Origin: Myxococcales bacterium
GTDB lineage: Bacteria; Myxococcota; Myxococcia; Myxococcales; Myxococcaceae
NCBI GenBank assembly: GCA_003153055.1
Contig: PMBV01000244.1
Location: 1-19,380, forward strand
Reading direction: 5' to 3'
DNA: 19,380 nt
Shown: positions 6,895 through 14,036 of the stretch, in pieces
Layout: every line of letters begins with the position of its first letter
Numbering within the stretch: the first letter of the stretch is position 1
Notes under the pieces: model-generated
What the model was told of the DNA's origin: nothing
What the model saw: the letters and a program-made list of their open reading frames with translations, nothing else
The model's database searches: none
Program-made: the position numbers and the translations under genes

Positions 6895-9792
6895 TCAGGC
6901 CGAGGTGTTGGGCACGGCCCACCCGTCGAGCGCCACCTTCAAGGGAAACCGCAGCGAGATGCGGGTGCCTTGGCCTGGCTCACTGTCGAGCCGCACCCGG
7001 CCGCCGTGCGTGGCGACCAGGCTCTCGACGATGGACATGCCCAGGCCCGTGCCCGCCCCTGGGTCCTTGGTGGTGAAGAAGGGCTCGAAGAGATGCCGCT
7101 GGGTCTCCTCGCTCATGCCCACGCCCTCGTCCTCCACGCCGACCTCGGCGTAGCCATCGACCGTCGACGCCCAGACCCTGATGCCCTTGTCTGCCGGCGT
7201 GGCGTCGGCCGCGTTGGTGAGGAGGTTCATCACCACCTGCACGAGCTCGCTCTCGACCCCGTCGACCAACGGCCCCACCGACGGCACCTCGACGACGAAG
7301 TCACGCCGCCTGGCCAACCGCGACAGCCGCACCGCGCTCGAGACCACCTTGCCCAAGGAGACCACCGACGACTTTCGCGACGTCGACGCGTTGAGGCCGG
7401 TGCGGCTGAACGTCACCAGCGTCTTCACGATGCCATCGATGCGCATGGCCTCCGACACGATGAGCGAGAGCCGCTCGGGGAGATCCTCCGGTGCCTGCTC
7501 CCTGAGCAGATTCTGGGCCACCATCAGAATGGCGGCCAGGGGGTTCCCCACCTCGTGCGCCACCCCGGCGGCGAGTTGCCCGATGGAGGCCAGGCGATCC
7601 TGGTGAGCCACCCTCGCCTCGAGCTGCCGCTGAGAGGTCAGATCCTCGACCACCACCACCCGGCCCTGGGGCAGCGCTGGCGAGCCGTCGAGGGCCGCGC
7701 TCGACACTCTCCAGGTTCTCGGCGGCAATTCACCGACCTCCTGAGCTCCGTCGATGACCTGCCACCGGTGCTCCCCGTCTCGAGAGAGCACCTCGCCCAG
7801 CCGCCCCTCGACCCGGTGGCCCACCATGTCTTCCAGCGGCCGGCCCGCCAGGTGCTCGAGCAACCGGTTCCACCACACCACCTCGCCTTGAGGCCCGAGC
7901 ACCGCCACGCCCACCGGGAGCGAGGCGAAGACGGCCTTGAGCCAGGCCTGGAGCGACTCGGCCGCCGAGGTGTGGCCCCGCTGCGCCGCGAGCTCGACCT
8001 CGGCCTCCAGCCGGCGGATCCGCTCGGCTAACGGCAGCGTCATCTCGACCTGGGTGGTGACGTCGGTGCGCAACGCCGCGTGGCTCAGCACCGGGCCCAT
8101 GAGCGAAGTGAGCTGCACCTCGAGCGCGGTGCGGATCAGCTCGAGCTGGGCCGGCCGACGCTCCCCCGGGCCCAGGCCCAGTTGAGACAAGGCGTGCTCC
8201 ACTTCGACCCGGGCCGCGGCGCGACCCAGCACCATCGCCAGGCGGTCGACGAAGCCCTCCACGTTGGGCGGCAACAGGCCCAGCGCCACCGGGGCCATCT
8301 CCGAGCGGCACCGCGCCGCCGCGTCGCGCTCCTCGGTCGACTGGGAGCTCCACGACGAGCCCAGCGCCATGCCCAGGCCATTGAGCGAGACCGACAGCAG
8401 CGACGGCAAGCCCAAGGCGTCTCCCTCGGTCCAGGCGAGCGGAAGGCTCACCGGCACCACGCCAATCAACGGGAGCGCGATGAGAATGAACCACGTGCTC
8501 ACGCCCAGCGCCAGGCCAGTCAGCACGCCCGCCCGGTTCGCTCGAGGAAAGAACAGCACCCCCAGCACGCCGGGCACCAATTGCAACACCGCGGCGAAGG
8601 ACACCAACCCCACCTGCGCCAGGGTTCCGCTGCGGCTCGGCACTTGTTGCTCAAGCGCCAGGAACGTCAGGTAGGCGGTGGCCAGCAGCGCCGCCAGCAC
8701 CACCCGCCTCGCCGAGCGGAGCCGCCCGTACACGTCTCCCTCGCCCAGCGCCCGGAAGGGCAACACCAGGTGAGTCAGCGTCATCGAAGACAGCGCGAGG
8801 CTCGAGACAATCACCATCGCGCTCGAGGCCGAGACGCCTCCGAGCCACGCGGCGTACCGCAGCGCGGGAAGGCCCTGCACCACCGTGAGCACGTAGAGGT
8901 CGGCGTTGCCCTCGGGGCTCAAGCGATCGCCGGCCCACAGCACCAAAGGAATGGGCAGGTTCATCACCAGCAAGATGAGCGGAAAGGCCCAGGTGGCGGT
9001 GGTGAGCGCCCGCTCGCCCGCCTCGCCATCGGGCGCCTCGGTGAAAGCCATGTGAAACTGCCTCGGCAGGAGAAAGGGCGCCGCCACCGACAACAGCAGC
9101 ACCGTGACGAAGCCGCCCGAGGTCGCTGGCCCCACCATGTGCTGAACCTCCGCCACCGTGGGAGTGGCCGCGTCCGTCGTCCAGAGCACTCCGACGCCCA
9201 CCGCGAGCAGCGCCACCACCTTCACCATTGACTCGAAGGCCATGGCCACGACCAGCCCAGGGTGGCGCTCGCGGGTGGCGGCGTGCCGGGCGCCGAACAG
9301 CGTGCCGAACACCACCATGACGCCGCAGAAGACGAGGCCGACGAGCTGGGTGTCGAGGTGCGGCGCCAGCACCCGCGTGGTGTGGGCCACCGAGCGCACC
9401 TGCACCGCGAGGTAGGGGAGAATACCCACGACCATCGTCACCGTCACCGCGAAGCCCAGCGCCTGACTGCGGTAGCGAAAGGCGAACACGTCGGCCACCG
9501 TCGCGAGCTGGTGGCGCCGCAAGATGCGGAACAGCGGGAGCCACACGGCCGGCACCAGGAGCGCCGAGAGGAGCGGCCCCAGCGAGACCGCCAGGAAGGT
9601 GAGCCCCTGGGCCCGCGCCAAGCCCACGGCTCCGAAGAAGGTCCAGCTGCTGGCGTACACCAAGAGCGACAGCGAATAGACGAGCGGGTGGTTGGAGAAG
9701 CGCCGGAAGGACTCCCAGGCCTCGGCCAGCCGAGCCAGCGCGAAGAGGAGCGTGAGCCACCCCAGCGTCACCAACAAGAGCGTCGCGCTCAC
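6895..9792 (-). CDS. SLC5 (SSS)-type sensor histidine kinase, CbrA-like
   Basis: A 965-residue hybrid of transporter and kinase. About residues 1-480 are a polytopic sodium/solute symporter-like (SLC5/PutP) domain with roughly 12-13 membrane segments. About 490-610 matches the helical STAC linker seen in CbrA-type kinases. A coiled coil and PAS domain follow (about 650-730, VFASLPVGVAVLGPQGEVVW). The kinase core has phospho-acceptor H746 in AHEVGNPLAAI, N box NLLTNAADAT (about 856), G1 EDEGVGM, F box FEPFFTTK and G2 GTGLGMS. There is no receiver domain, so a separate regulator is needed; the NtrC/CbrB-like protein at 290-1681 is the obvious candidate. The GTG at 9792 overlaps the stop of the small upstream ORF (GTGA) and has GGAG before it. 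CbrA-type kinases respond to carbon/nitrogen balance or histidine in Pseudomonas; the ligand here is unknown. Confidence 0.93.
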   Translation of the reverse strand: MSATLLLVTLGWLTLLFALARLAEAWESFRRFSNHPLVYSLSLLVYASSWTFFGAVGLARAQGLTFLAVSLGPLLSALLVPAVWLPLFRILRRHQLATVADVFAFRYRSQALGFAVTVTMVVGILPYLAVQVRSVAHTTRVLAPHLDTQLVGLVFCGVMVVFGTLFGARHAATRERHPGLVVAMAFESMVKVVALLAVGVGVLWTTDAATPTVAEVQHMVGPATSGGFVTVLLLSVAAPFLLPRQFHMAFTEAPDGEAGERALTTATWAFPLILLVMNLPIPLVLWAGDRLSPEGNADLYVLTVVQGLPALRYAAWLGGVSASSAMVIVSSLALSSMTLTHLVLPFRALGEGDVYGRLRSARRVVLAALLATAYLTFLALEQQVPSRSGTLAQVGLVSFAAVLQLVPGVLGVLFFPRANRAGVLTGLALGVSTWFILIALPLIGVVPVSLPLAWTEGDALGLPSLLSVSLNGLGMALGSSWSSQSTEERDAAARCRSEMAPVALGLLPPNVEGFVDRLAMVLGRAAARVEVEHALSQLGLGPGERRPAQLELIRTALEVQLTSLMGPVLSHAALRTDVTTQVEMTLPLAERIRRLEAEVELAAQRGHTSAAESLQAWLKAVFASLPVGVAVLGPQGEVVWWNRLLEHLAGRPLEDMVGHRVEGRLGEVLSRDGEHRWQVIDGAQEVGELPPRTWRVSSAALDGSPALPQGRVVVVEDLTSQRQLEARVAHQDRLASIGQLAAGVAHEVGNPLAAILMVAQNLLREQAPEDLPERLSLIVSEAMRIDGIVKTLVTFSRTGLNASTSRKSSVVSLGKVVSSAVRLSRLARRRDFVVEVPSVGPLVDGVESELVQVVMNLLTNAADATPADKGIRVWASTVDGYAEVGVEDEGVGMSEETQRHLFEPFFTTKDPGAGTGLGMSIVESLVATHGGRVRLDSEPGQGTRISLRFPLKVALDGWAVPNTSA

Positions 9793-9950
9793 GAGCTCCG
9801 CTCCCGCGCCACCCAGACGGCCAAGACGAGGAGCCCGCCCGAGACGACGAAGAGGGCCCAGGGCCCCAGCTCGACCTGGGCCCACGCCCGCCGCAGGGGC
9901 GACGCCGTCACCAGCAGGCCAACCGCGAAGGCGACCCAAGATCGTGTCAT
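9789..9950 (-). CDS. 53-residue membrane protein coupled to the kinase
   Basis: This short frame starts at an ATG (9950) preceded by GGGAG at 8 bases spacing and ends in a TGA that overlaps the kinase GTG start. The product has an N-terminal hydrophobic stretch (VAFAVGLLVTASP, resembling a signal peptide or first membrane helix, with a possible cleavage after RAWAQ) and a second membrane helix (WALFVVSGGLLVLAVWV), then a basic end RERSS. I recall that Pseudomonas has a small ORF (cbrX) upstream of and coupled to cbrA; this could be its positional counterpart, though I cannot align the two. A role as partner or translational coupler of the kinase is inferred. Confidence 0.7.
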   Translation of the reverse strand: MTRSWVAFAVGLLVTASPLRRAWAQVELGPWALFVVSGGLLVLAVWVARERSS

Positions 9951-9983
9951 GCCGTCATCTCCCAAGCGACGTTCACCTGGGGC

Positions 9984-10433
9984 TCAATAGCCACGGAGCT
10001 TCTGGGCCAGCTCGGCCCAACGCCCCGAGAGCACTCGGTCGGCCAGCGGGTAGAGGATGCCCTCTTCTTTGGCGTTGTGCTGCTGAATGACCATCAACAG
10101 CGTGTCACCTTGATCGAGCAGGTCGGCGAAGTCGTCGGCCTGGGCCAGCCGCTCCATCTCGTCGAGCAGGGCCCGCATCTGGGCGTGCTCGTGGCGCATC
10201 ACCGCCACCGGCCCGCTGTCGAACAGGCCCGTCGCCTGCTCGATGGCGGGGAACAGCACGTCCTCCTCCATGGAGAAGTGCCGGCGCATGGCCCCGGCGA
10301 AGCGCGCCCACTGAGCACCGCGGGTCGAGGCATCAGCGCTATCGGCGACGTCCTCCAGGGACGCCCAGCACTCGTCGCAGCTGCGGTGGTCAGCGGTGAA
10401 GAAGGCCTTGGCCCCGGCGTCTGGTGAAATCAC
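9984..10433 (-). CDS. Hemerythrin-like HHE-domain protein
   Basis: A 149-residue four-helix hemerythrin-like protein. The metal ligands are visible in order: H in TADHRSCDECW, HxxxE in RRHFSMEEDVLFP, H in VMRHEHAQM, and HxxxE in QQHNAKEEGILYP. Such proteins hold a di-iron centre and bind or sense oxygen, nitric oxide or iron. The GTG at 10433 is chosen because AGGAG sits 5 bases before it; an ATG at 10454 is possible, and the longer open frame back to 11000 is an antisense artefact of the DUF2249 gene. It stands 33 bases before the small membrane protein gene and the sensor kinase, so the three are probably one operon. It is divergent from the DUF2249 gene. Confidence 0.9.
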   Translation of the reverse strand: MISPDAGAKAFFTADHRSCDECWASLEDVADSADASTRGAQWARFAGAMRRHFSMEEDVLFPAIEQATGLFDSGPVAVMRHEHAQMRALLDEMERLAQADDFADLLDQGDTLLMVIQQHNAKEEGILYPLADRVLSGRWAELAQKLRGY

Positions 10434-10511
10434 GTGTGCTCCTGGGCCGAGCATAGCCACGAAGCGAGGCACACGGGAGCGCCTGAGCCCCGAGCTGCTA
10501 CCATCGAGGCC

Positions 10512-10964
10512 GTGCCGGAACGAAGCCGTGGACTCGAGGTGATGGACGTGCGCCCGGTCATCGCCCGCGGTGAGCACCCCCTGGTCGAGGTGTTGGCGGC
10601 CGCCGACGCCATGGAGCCCCTCGAGGTGCTCGAGCTCATCGCGCCCTTCGAGCCCAGGCCCCTGATGGCCCGCCTGAGGGACGTGGGCTGCGAGGTGGTG
10701 AGCCAGCGACAAGACGACGGGACCTGGCTCGTTCGCGCAGGGAAGGGCCAGCTCCCGCCGCTGGAGGAGCTCACGCTCCTGCCTGCCCCTGAGCCCCTCG
10801 AGCGAGTGCTGGAGTCCGTCAGCGGCCTCCAGCCGGGCGCCGTCTTCACGGCACACCTCCCGCGAGACCCACTCCTGCTCAAGCCCCACCTCGACAGCCG
10901 GGGCCTCGCCTGGCGCGTCGCCCTCCGGCCCGACGGCTCGGCCGTGCTGTGGGTGCGGGGATGA
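10512..10964 (+). CDS. Tandem DUF2249 protein
   Basis: About 150 residues containing two DUF2249 units in a row. The first is complete (MDVRPVIARG, HPLVEVLAAADAMEPLEVLELI, FEPRPLMARLRDVGCEV, DGTWLVR). The second is more divergent (PEPLERVLESVSGLQPGAVF, LPRDPLLLKPHLDSRGLAW, DGSAVLWVRG). DUF2249 proteins have a TusA/SirA-like fold and commonly occur beside hemerythrin and NO-response genes; their biochemical role is unsettled. No TusA-type CPxP cysteine motif is present. The start is uncertain between the GTG at 10512 and ATG at 10542, both with GAGG too close to be ideal; 10512 leaves a normal short N-terminus before the first strand. The stop overlaps the next gene (ATGA). Confidence 0.85.
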   Translation: MPERSRGLEVMDVRPVIARGEHPLVEVLAAADAMEPLEVLELIAPFEPRPLMARLRDVGCEVVSQRQDDGTWLVRAGKGQLPPLEELTLLPAPEPLERVLESVSGLQPGAVFTAHLPRDPLLLKPHLDSRGLAWRVALRPDGSAVLWVRG

Positions 10965-12262
10965 TGCCGATGGCTGGTTTGCGGCCGGAGCAGGGCCCAC
11001 CCTTGTCCGTCCCGTTGAGCTTCTTCTTCACCGCACCACTGGCGCTGGTGACGGCCGGGGTGCTCCTGCTCTTTCGCGGCGAGGCAGGCCTGGGGAGCCA
11101 GTGGGGACCCACCACGCTCGCCCTGACGCACTTGGGAACGGTGGGCTTCCTCCTCTTCGTGATGGTGGGGGCCTTGTACCAGATGCTCCCGGTGGTGGCG
11201 GGGGCGGTGGTGCCCGGCGTGCGCCTGGCCCACGTGGTGCACGCGCTCATGCTCCTCGGTGGGAGCGCGCTGGTGTTTGGCCAAGCCACGGGAGCGAGCT
11301 GGGCCTTCACCGTCGGTGCTGCCCTGTTGTCCGTCTCGGTCGGTCTCTTCCTCATGCCAGCGGCCGTGGCGGTCACGAGGCGGGAGGCTGCCGGCTCGAC
11401 GCCCCGGGGCCTCACCCTCGCCCTGGTCGGCTTGGGCGCGGTGGTCTTCGCCGGGGCCCGGCTGGCATTGGTGCGCGGTGGGCACTCGACGGAGGCGAGC
11501 TGGCTCTCGTTGAGGGCCGCCCACGTGCACCTGGGCTTCCTGCTCTGGGCCGGCACGCTCATCACCTCGGTGTCGTGGCAAGTGCTGCCGATGTTCTTCC
11601 TCGCCCCGGAGCCAAAGCCGTGGGTGACCTTGGGGACTCAGCTCATGTCGAGCCTGTCGCTCGTGGGGCTCCTGGTGGCGCTGTTCGGCGTGCCCAGTGG
11701 CTCGGTGGCCTTCCTCGCGGCGCCGGGAGCCGTGGCGACGTGGCTGGTGCACCCGCTGTGGGCCACGACGGCCTTGCGGGCGAGGCGGCGCAAGCGAAAG
11801 GACGCCACTCTGTGGTTCTGGTGGCTGGGCCTCGCCTGTGCACCGATGTGCCTCGGCCTCGGAGCCGCGACGGCGTGGCTCGACGACGAGCGGTGGAGCC
11901 TCACCTACGGGCTGGTGGTGCTGTGGGGCTGGGCGGGAGCCATCGCCCACGGAATGCTGACCCGCATCGTCCCCTTCCTGGTGTGGCTCCATCGGTGCGC
12001 GCCGCTGGTGGGGCGAGCGCGGGTGCCGTCGGCCAAGGAGCTCCTGCCGGATCGCTCGGTGGCGGTGGGCTTCGGGCTCCACCTTCTGGGGCTCCTCTGT
12101 GGCGTGACAGCGTGCTGGGTGGGCTCGGGCGTGGCGTGGCGCACCTTCGGGCTCTCGTTGATTTTCGCCGGCGCCTGGCTCGGCTGGGTGCTGACCCGGG
12201 CCCTGAGTCGAGGCAAGGCGAAGGGCCCCAGCGTCCCGGCCGCGCTCTCACCACGCGGTTGA
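10961..12262 (+). CDS. Histidine-rich polytopic membrane protein (NnrS/heme-copper oxidase I-like)
   Basis: A 433-residue inner-membrane protein with about 12 hydrophobic segments. Histidines sit in or next to membrane helices: H57 (LTHLGTVGF), H91 and H94 (AHVVHA), H188 and H190 (RAAHVHLGF), H330 (IAHGML), H344 and H374. The segment HLGTVGFLLFVMVGALYQMLP and the AHVHLGF motif resemble heme-binding helices of NnrS and cbb3-like subunit I relatives, which are found with DUF2249 and hemerythrin genes. It lacks the full set of oxidase ligands I would expect for a proton-pumping enzyme, so heme-dependent NO or oxygen handling is the more careful reading. The ATG at 10961 overlaps the upstream stop (ATGA), so the two genes are probably translated together. 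Confidence 0.8.
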   Translation: MMPMAGLRPEQGPPLSVPLSFFFTAPLALVTAGVLLLFRGEAGLGSQWGPTTLALTHLGTVGFLLFVMVGALYQMLPVVAGAVVPGVRLAHVVHALMLLGGSALVFGQATGASWAFTVGAALLSVSVGLFLMPAAVAVTRREAAGSTPRGLTLALVGLGAVVFAGARLALVRGGHSTEASWLSLRAAHVHLGFLLWAGTLITSVSWQVLPMFFLAPEPKPWVTLGTQLMSSLSLVGLLVALFGVPSGSVAFLAAPGAVATWLVHPLWATTALRARRRKRKDATLWFWWLGLACAPMCLGLGAATAWLDDERWSLTYGLVVLWGWAGAIAHGMLTRIVPFLVWLHRCAPLVGRARVPSAKELLPDRSVAVGFGLHLLGLLCGVTACWVGSGVAWRTFGLSLIFAGAWLGWVLTRALSRGKAKGPSVPAALSPRG

Positions 12263-12321
12263 GCCGGTGCTGGAAATGGGCGTACAACGGCTTGAGGCGC
12301 AAGCCAGCAGAGGAGACGACC

Positions 12322-12981
12322 ATGGCGACGAAGAAGACCGTAGGAGTGGTGCTCTCGGGGTGCGGCTTCTTGGACGGCGCGGAGATCCACGAGGCGACAT
12401 TGACGCTGCTCTCGCTCGACCGGCGGGGTGCGACGGTGGTGGCGATGGCGCCGAACGTCGAGCAAGTCGACGTCGTCAATCACGCTCAGCGCAAGCCCGG
12501 GGAGGGCCGACGCATCGTGCTCCAGGAGGCCGCCCGCATCACCCGAGGGGCGATTCGCGACCTCACCACCGTCGACGGCAAGGAGCTCGACGCCCTCGTC
12601 TTTCCCGGCGGGTTCGGGGTGGCGAAGAACCTGTGCACCTGGGCGGTCGACGGACCCCGCATGAAGGTGAACGCCGAGGTGGAGCGGCTCATCCGCCAGC
12701 TCCACGGGCAGAAGAAGCCGATGGGCTTCATCTGCATCGCGCCGGTGCTCGCCGCCAAGGTCCTGGGCGACGGCGTCAGGCTGACCATCGGCAACGAGCA
12801 AGAGACGGCCGACGGCATCGAAGCCATGGGGGCCACGCACGTGAGCCACTCGGTGGAGGAGGTCGAGGTCGATCAGAAGAAGCGCGTTATCTCCACGCCG
12901 GCCTACATGCTGGGCCCGAGCATCGCCCCGGTCTCCGCGGGCATCGATCGGCTGGTCAGTGCTCTGCTCGAAATGGCCTAG
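12322..12981 (+). CDS. elbB: ElbB, DJ-1/PfpI-superfamily glyoxalase-like protein
   Basis: A 219-residue protein that matches E. coli ElbB along its length: VGVVLSGCGFLDGAEIHEA, QVDVVNHA, EAARITRGAIRDL, LDALVFPGGFGVAKNL, MGFICIAPVLAAKVL, RLTIGNEQETA, VISTPAYMLGPSIA and SAGIDRLV. The superfamily nucleophile is the Cys in FICIAP. ElbB relatives are described as class I glutamine-amidotransferase-like proteins with weak glyoxalase activity, historically linked to isoprenoid synthesis; the cellular role is not settled. The ATG at 12322 has AGGAG 7-8 bases before it. A longer frame back to 11101 is an overlap with the membrane protein gene and is not used. It follows that gene by 59 bases and may be cotranscribed. 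Confidence 0.95.
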   Translation: MATKKTVGVVLSGCGFLDGAEIHEATLTLLSLDRRGATVVAMAPNVEQVDVVNHAQRKPGEGRRIVLQEAARITRGAIRDLTTVDGKELDALVFPGGFGVAKNLCTWAVDGPRMKVNAEVERLIRQLHGQKKPMGFICIAPVLAAKVLGDGVRLTIGNEQETADGIEAMGATHVSHSVEEVEVDQKKRVISTPAYMLGPSIAPVSAGIDRLVSALLEMA

Positions 12982-13016
12982 GAACAACCAGCAGAAGTAC
13001 GGCTACCAGAGCTCCC

Positions 13017-13044
13017 TTGAGGGGTATGCTAGAAATGGTATAAG
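13017..13044 (+). promoter_or_regulatory. Sigma70-type promoter for the toxin-antitoxin pair
   Basis: TTGAGG (13017-13022) and TATAAG (13039-13044) are separated by 16 bases, and TGG directly precedes the -10, giving an extended -10 element. The -10 ends only 6 bases before the toxin ATG, so the predicted transcript would begin at or within a base or two of the start codon. An imperfect inverted repeat (TATGCTA / TGGTATA, 13025-13042) overlaps the -10 and could be the antitoxin operator. Confidence 0.55.
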
Positions 13045-13050
13045 TCAGGA

Positions 13051-13443
13051 ATGGAGCCCGAACCACCTCTGAAGCCGCTCGTCTGGATGGCGACGAGCCT
13101 TGAGGACCTCAAGACGTTTCCCGATGAGGTCCGGCGCAGCATGGGGTACGCCCTCTACCTCGCGCAGGATGGCAAGAAACATGTCGACGCCAAGCCGCTG
13201 AGGGGGTTCGGTGGAGCTGGCGTTCTTGAGGTGGTCGAGGATTTTGACGGAAACGCGTTCCGGGCGGTCTACACCGTAAGGCTGGCCGGTGTGGTCTACG
13301 TCCTCCACGCCTTCCAGAAGAAGTCCAAGAAGGGCGTCAAGACCCCGACTGCCGAAATCGACAAGGTGAAGGCGAGGCTGAAGGTCGCCATGGAAGTCCA
13401 CGCCCAGCGGCGACCCGAGCCCGAAGGAAAGAAGGAGGAGTGA
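13051..13443 (+). CDS. HigB/Gp49-like toxin of a type II toxin-antitoxin system
   Basis: A 130-residue RelE-superfamily protein of the phage-derived Gp49-like (HigB) family. Diagnostic stretches are KPLVWMATSLEDLKTFPDEVRR, GYALYLAQDGKKHVDAKPLRGFGGAGVLEVVEDF, FRAVYTVRLAGVVYVLHAFQKKSKKG and DKVKARLKVA. These proteins are ribosome-dependent mRNA nucleases; the basic KKSKKG patch and aromatic FRAVYTV strand match the active face. AGGA lies only one base before the ATG, and the promoter is so close that the mRNA may be leaderless; M13 (13087) is an alternative start. The antitoxin gene follows after 1 base, the toxin-first order usual for HigBA. Confidence 0.9.
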   Translation: MEPEPPLKPLVWMATSLEDLKTFPDEVRRSMGYALYLAQDGKKHVDAKPLRGFGGAGVLEVVEDFDGNAFRAVYTVRLAGVVYVLHAFQKKSKKGVKTPTAEIDKVKARLKVAMEVHAQRRPEPEGKKEE

Positions 13444-13444
13444 G

Positions 13445-13771
13445 ATGAGGAACGAGCGCTACTACAAGACCAGCAGCGGAAACGTCTTCGCGGACCTTGG
13501 TGTCGAGGCTCCCGAAGAGGCCCTCGCCAAGGCGGAACTGACCGCGAAAATCGCCCAGATTGTCGAGACCAAGAGACTGACTCAGGCTGCCGCTGCGAAG
13601 GTCCTCGGCATCGACCAACCAAAGGTGTCGGCGCTGCTCAGGGGCAAGCTGACCGGCTTCTCCACCGAGAGGCTCATCAGGTTCCTCAATGCACTTGGTC
13701 GTGACGTGGAAATCGTCGTCAAGGACCGGCAGAAGAGGGGGCCGGGTCACCTTCAGGTCGTGACGGCCTAG
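13445..13771 (+). CDS. HigA-like XRE-family antitoxin
   Basis: A 108-residue antitoxin. After a short N-terminal segment (YYKTSSGNVFADLGV, typical of this HigA type) it has a helix-turn-helix of the XRE class (TQAAAAKVLGIDQPKVSALLRGKLTGFSTERL, about residues 44-76) and a short C-terminal strand (LGRDVEIVVKD). It neutralises the neighbouring toxin and should repress the shared promoter. AAGGAGTGAG directly precedes the ATG, so translation is stronger than that of the toxin. Its TAG stop codon is part of the CTAG tandem repeat that follows. Confidence 0.9.
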   Translation: MRNERYYKTSSGNVFADLGVEAPEEALAKAELTAKIAQIVETKRLTQAAAAKVLGIDQPKVSALLRGKLTGFSTERLIRFLNALGRDVEIVVKDRQKRGPGHLQVVTA

Positions 13772-13793
13772 CTAGCTAGCTAGCTATAGCTAG
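13768..13793. repeat. CTAG tandem repeat at the antitoxin stop codon
   Basis: Four consecutive CTAG units run from 13768 to 13783, followed by CTATAG and one more CTAG. Every register is self-complementary, so the tract can form hairpins or a cruciform. CTAG is generally scarce in bacterial DNA, and a run of it in GC-rich DNA is striking. The first TAG is the antitoxin stop codon. The tract lies exactly where recognisable methyltransferase pseudogene sequence ends, so it may mark a recombination junction. Confidence 0.85.
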
Positions 13794-13796
13794 ACC

Positions 13797-14036
13797 ACCT
13801 GTCGAGCCTGAGGGGAGCCCGACCACGCGCGCGCTCGGCCACCGCCGCACGAGCTTGCCCAGCAGCTCACCGGTGCCGCAGGCGACGTCGAGCACCTCCT
13901 CGACGTCCGACGGCGCGAAGCCAGACTGCGATCGTGGATTCGTCCGTAATAGACCTGAACACGCCGAAGTCGTAGACGCGGCCCTCGCCTTGAACAGCGG
14001 TCGGACGATGTTGCCGGTGCGGGGCTTAGGAGCCAT
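13797..14036 (-). pseudogene. Truncated, frameshifted SAM-methyltransferase fragment
   Basis: Read from the ATG at 14036, the minus strand begins MAPKPRTGNIVRPLFKARA. The natural-looking continuation VYDFGVFRSITDES lies in another frame, and the original frame then resumes with VEEVLDVACGTGELLGKLV and RWPSARVVGL, which is motif I of a class I SAM methyltransferase. The sequence then ends near the CTAG repeat with no motifs II or III. It is therefore the first quarter of a methyltransferase gene with two compensating frame changes and its 3' part missing. No matching 3' fragment is seen on the other side of the toxin-antitoxin pair in this window. Confidence 0.6.

Noticed and set aside
6772..8031. 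Long plus-strand open frame opposite the kinase gene (also 8080-9231 and 9262-9990)
   Set aside because: The translation is rich in Arg, His, Gln, Pro and Glu without domains, and it mirrors the strong codon bias of the kinase gene on the other strand.
10456..10511. GGCACACGGGAGCGC as a sigma54 promoter for the DUF2249 gene
   Set aside because: The GG to GC spacing is off by one base either way and the TTGC half is missing.
11101..12321. Upstream extension of the ElbB frame
   Set aside because: It runs through the membrane protein gene in another frame. The ATG at 12322 has a good ribosome site and matches the start of E. coli ElbB.
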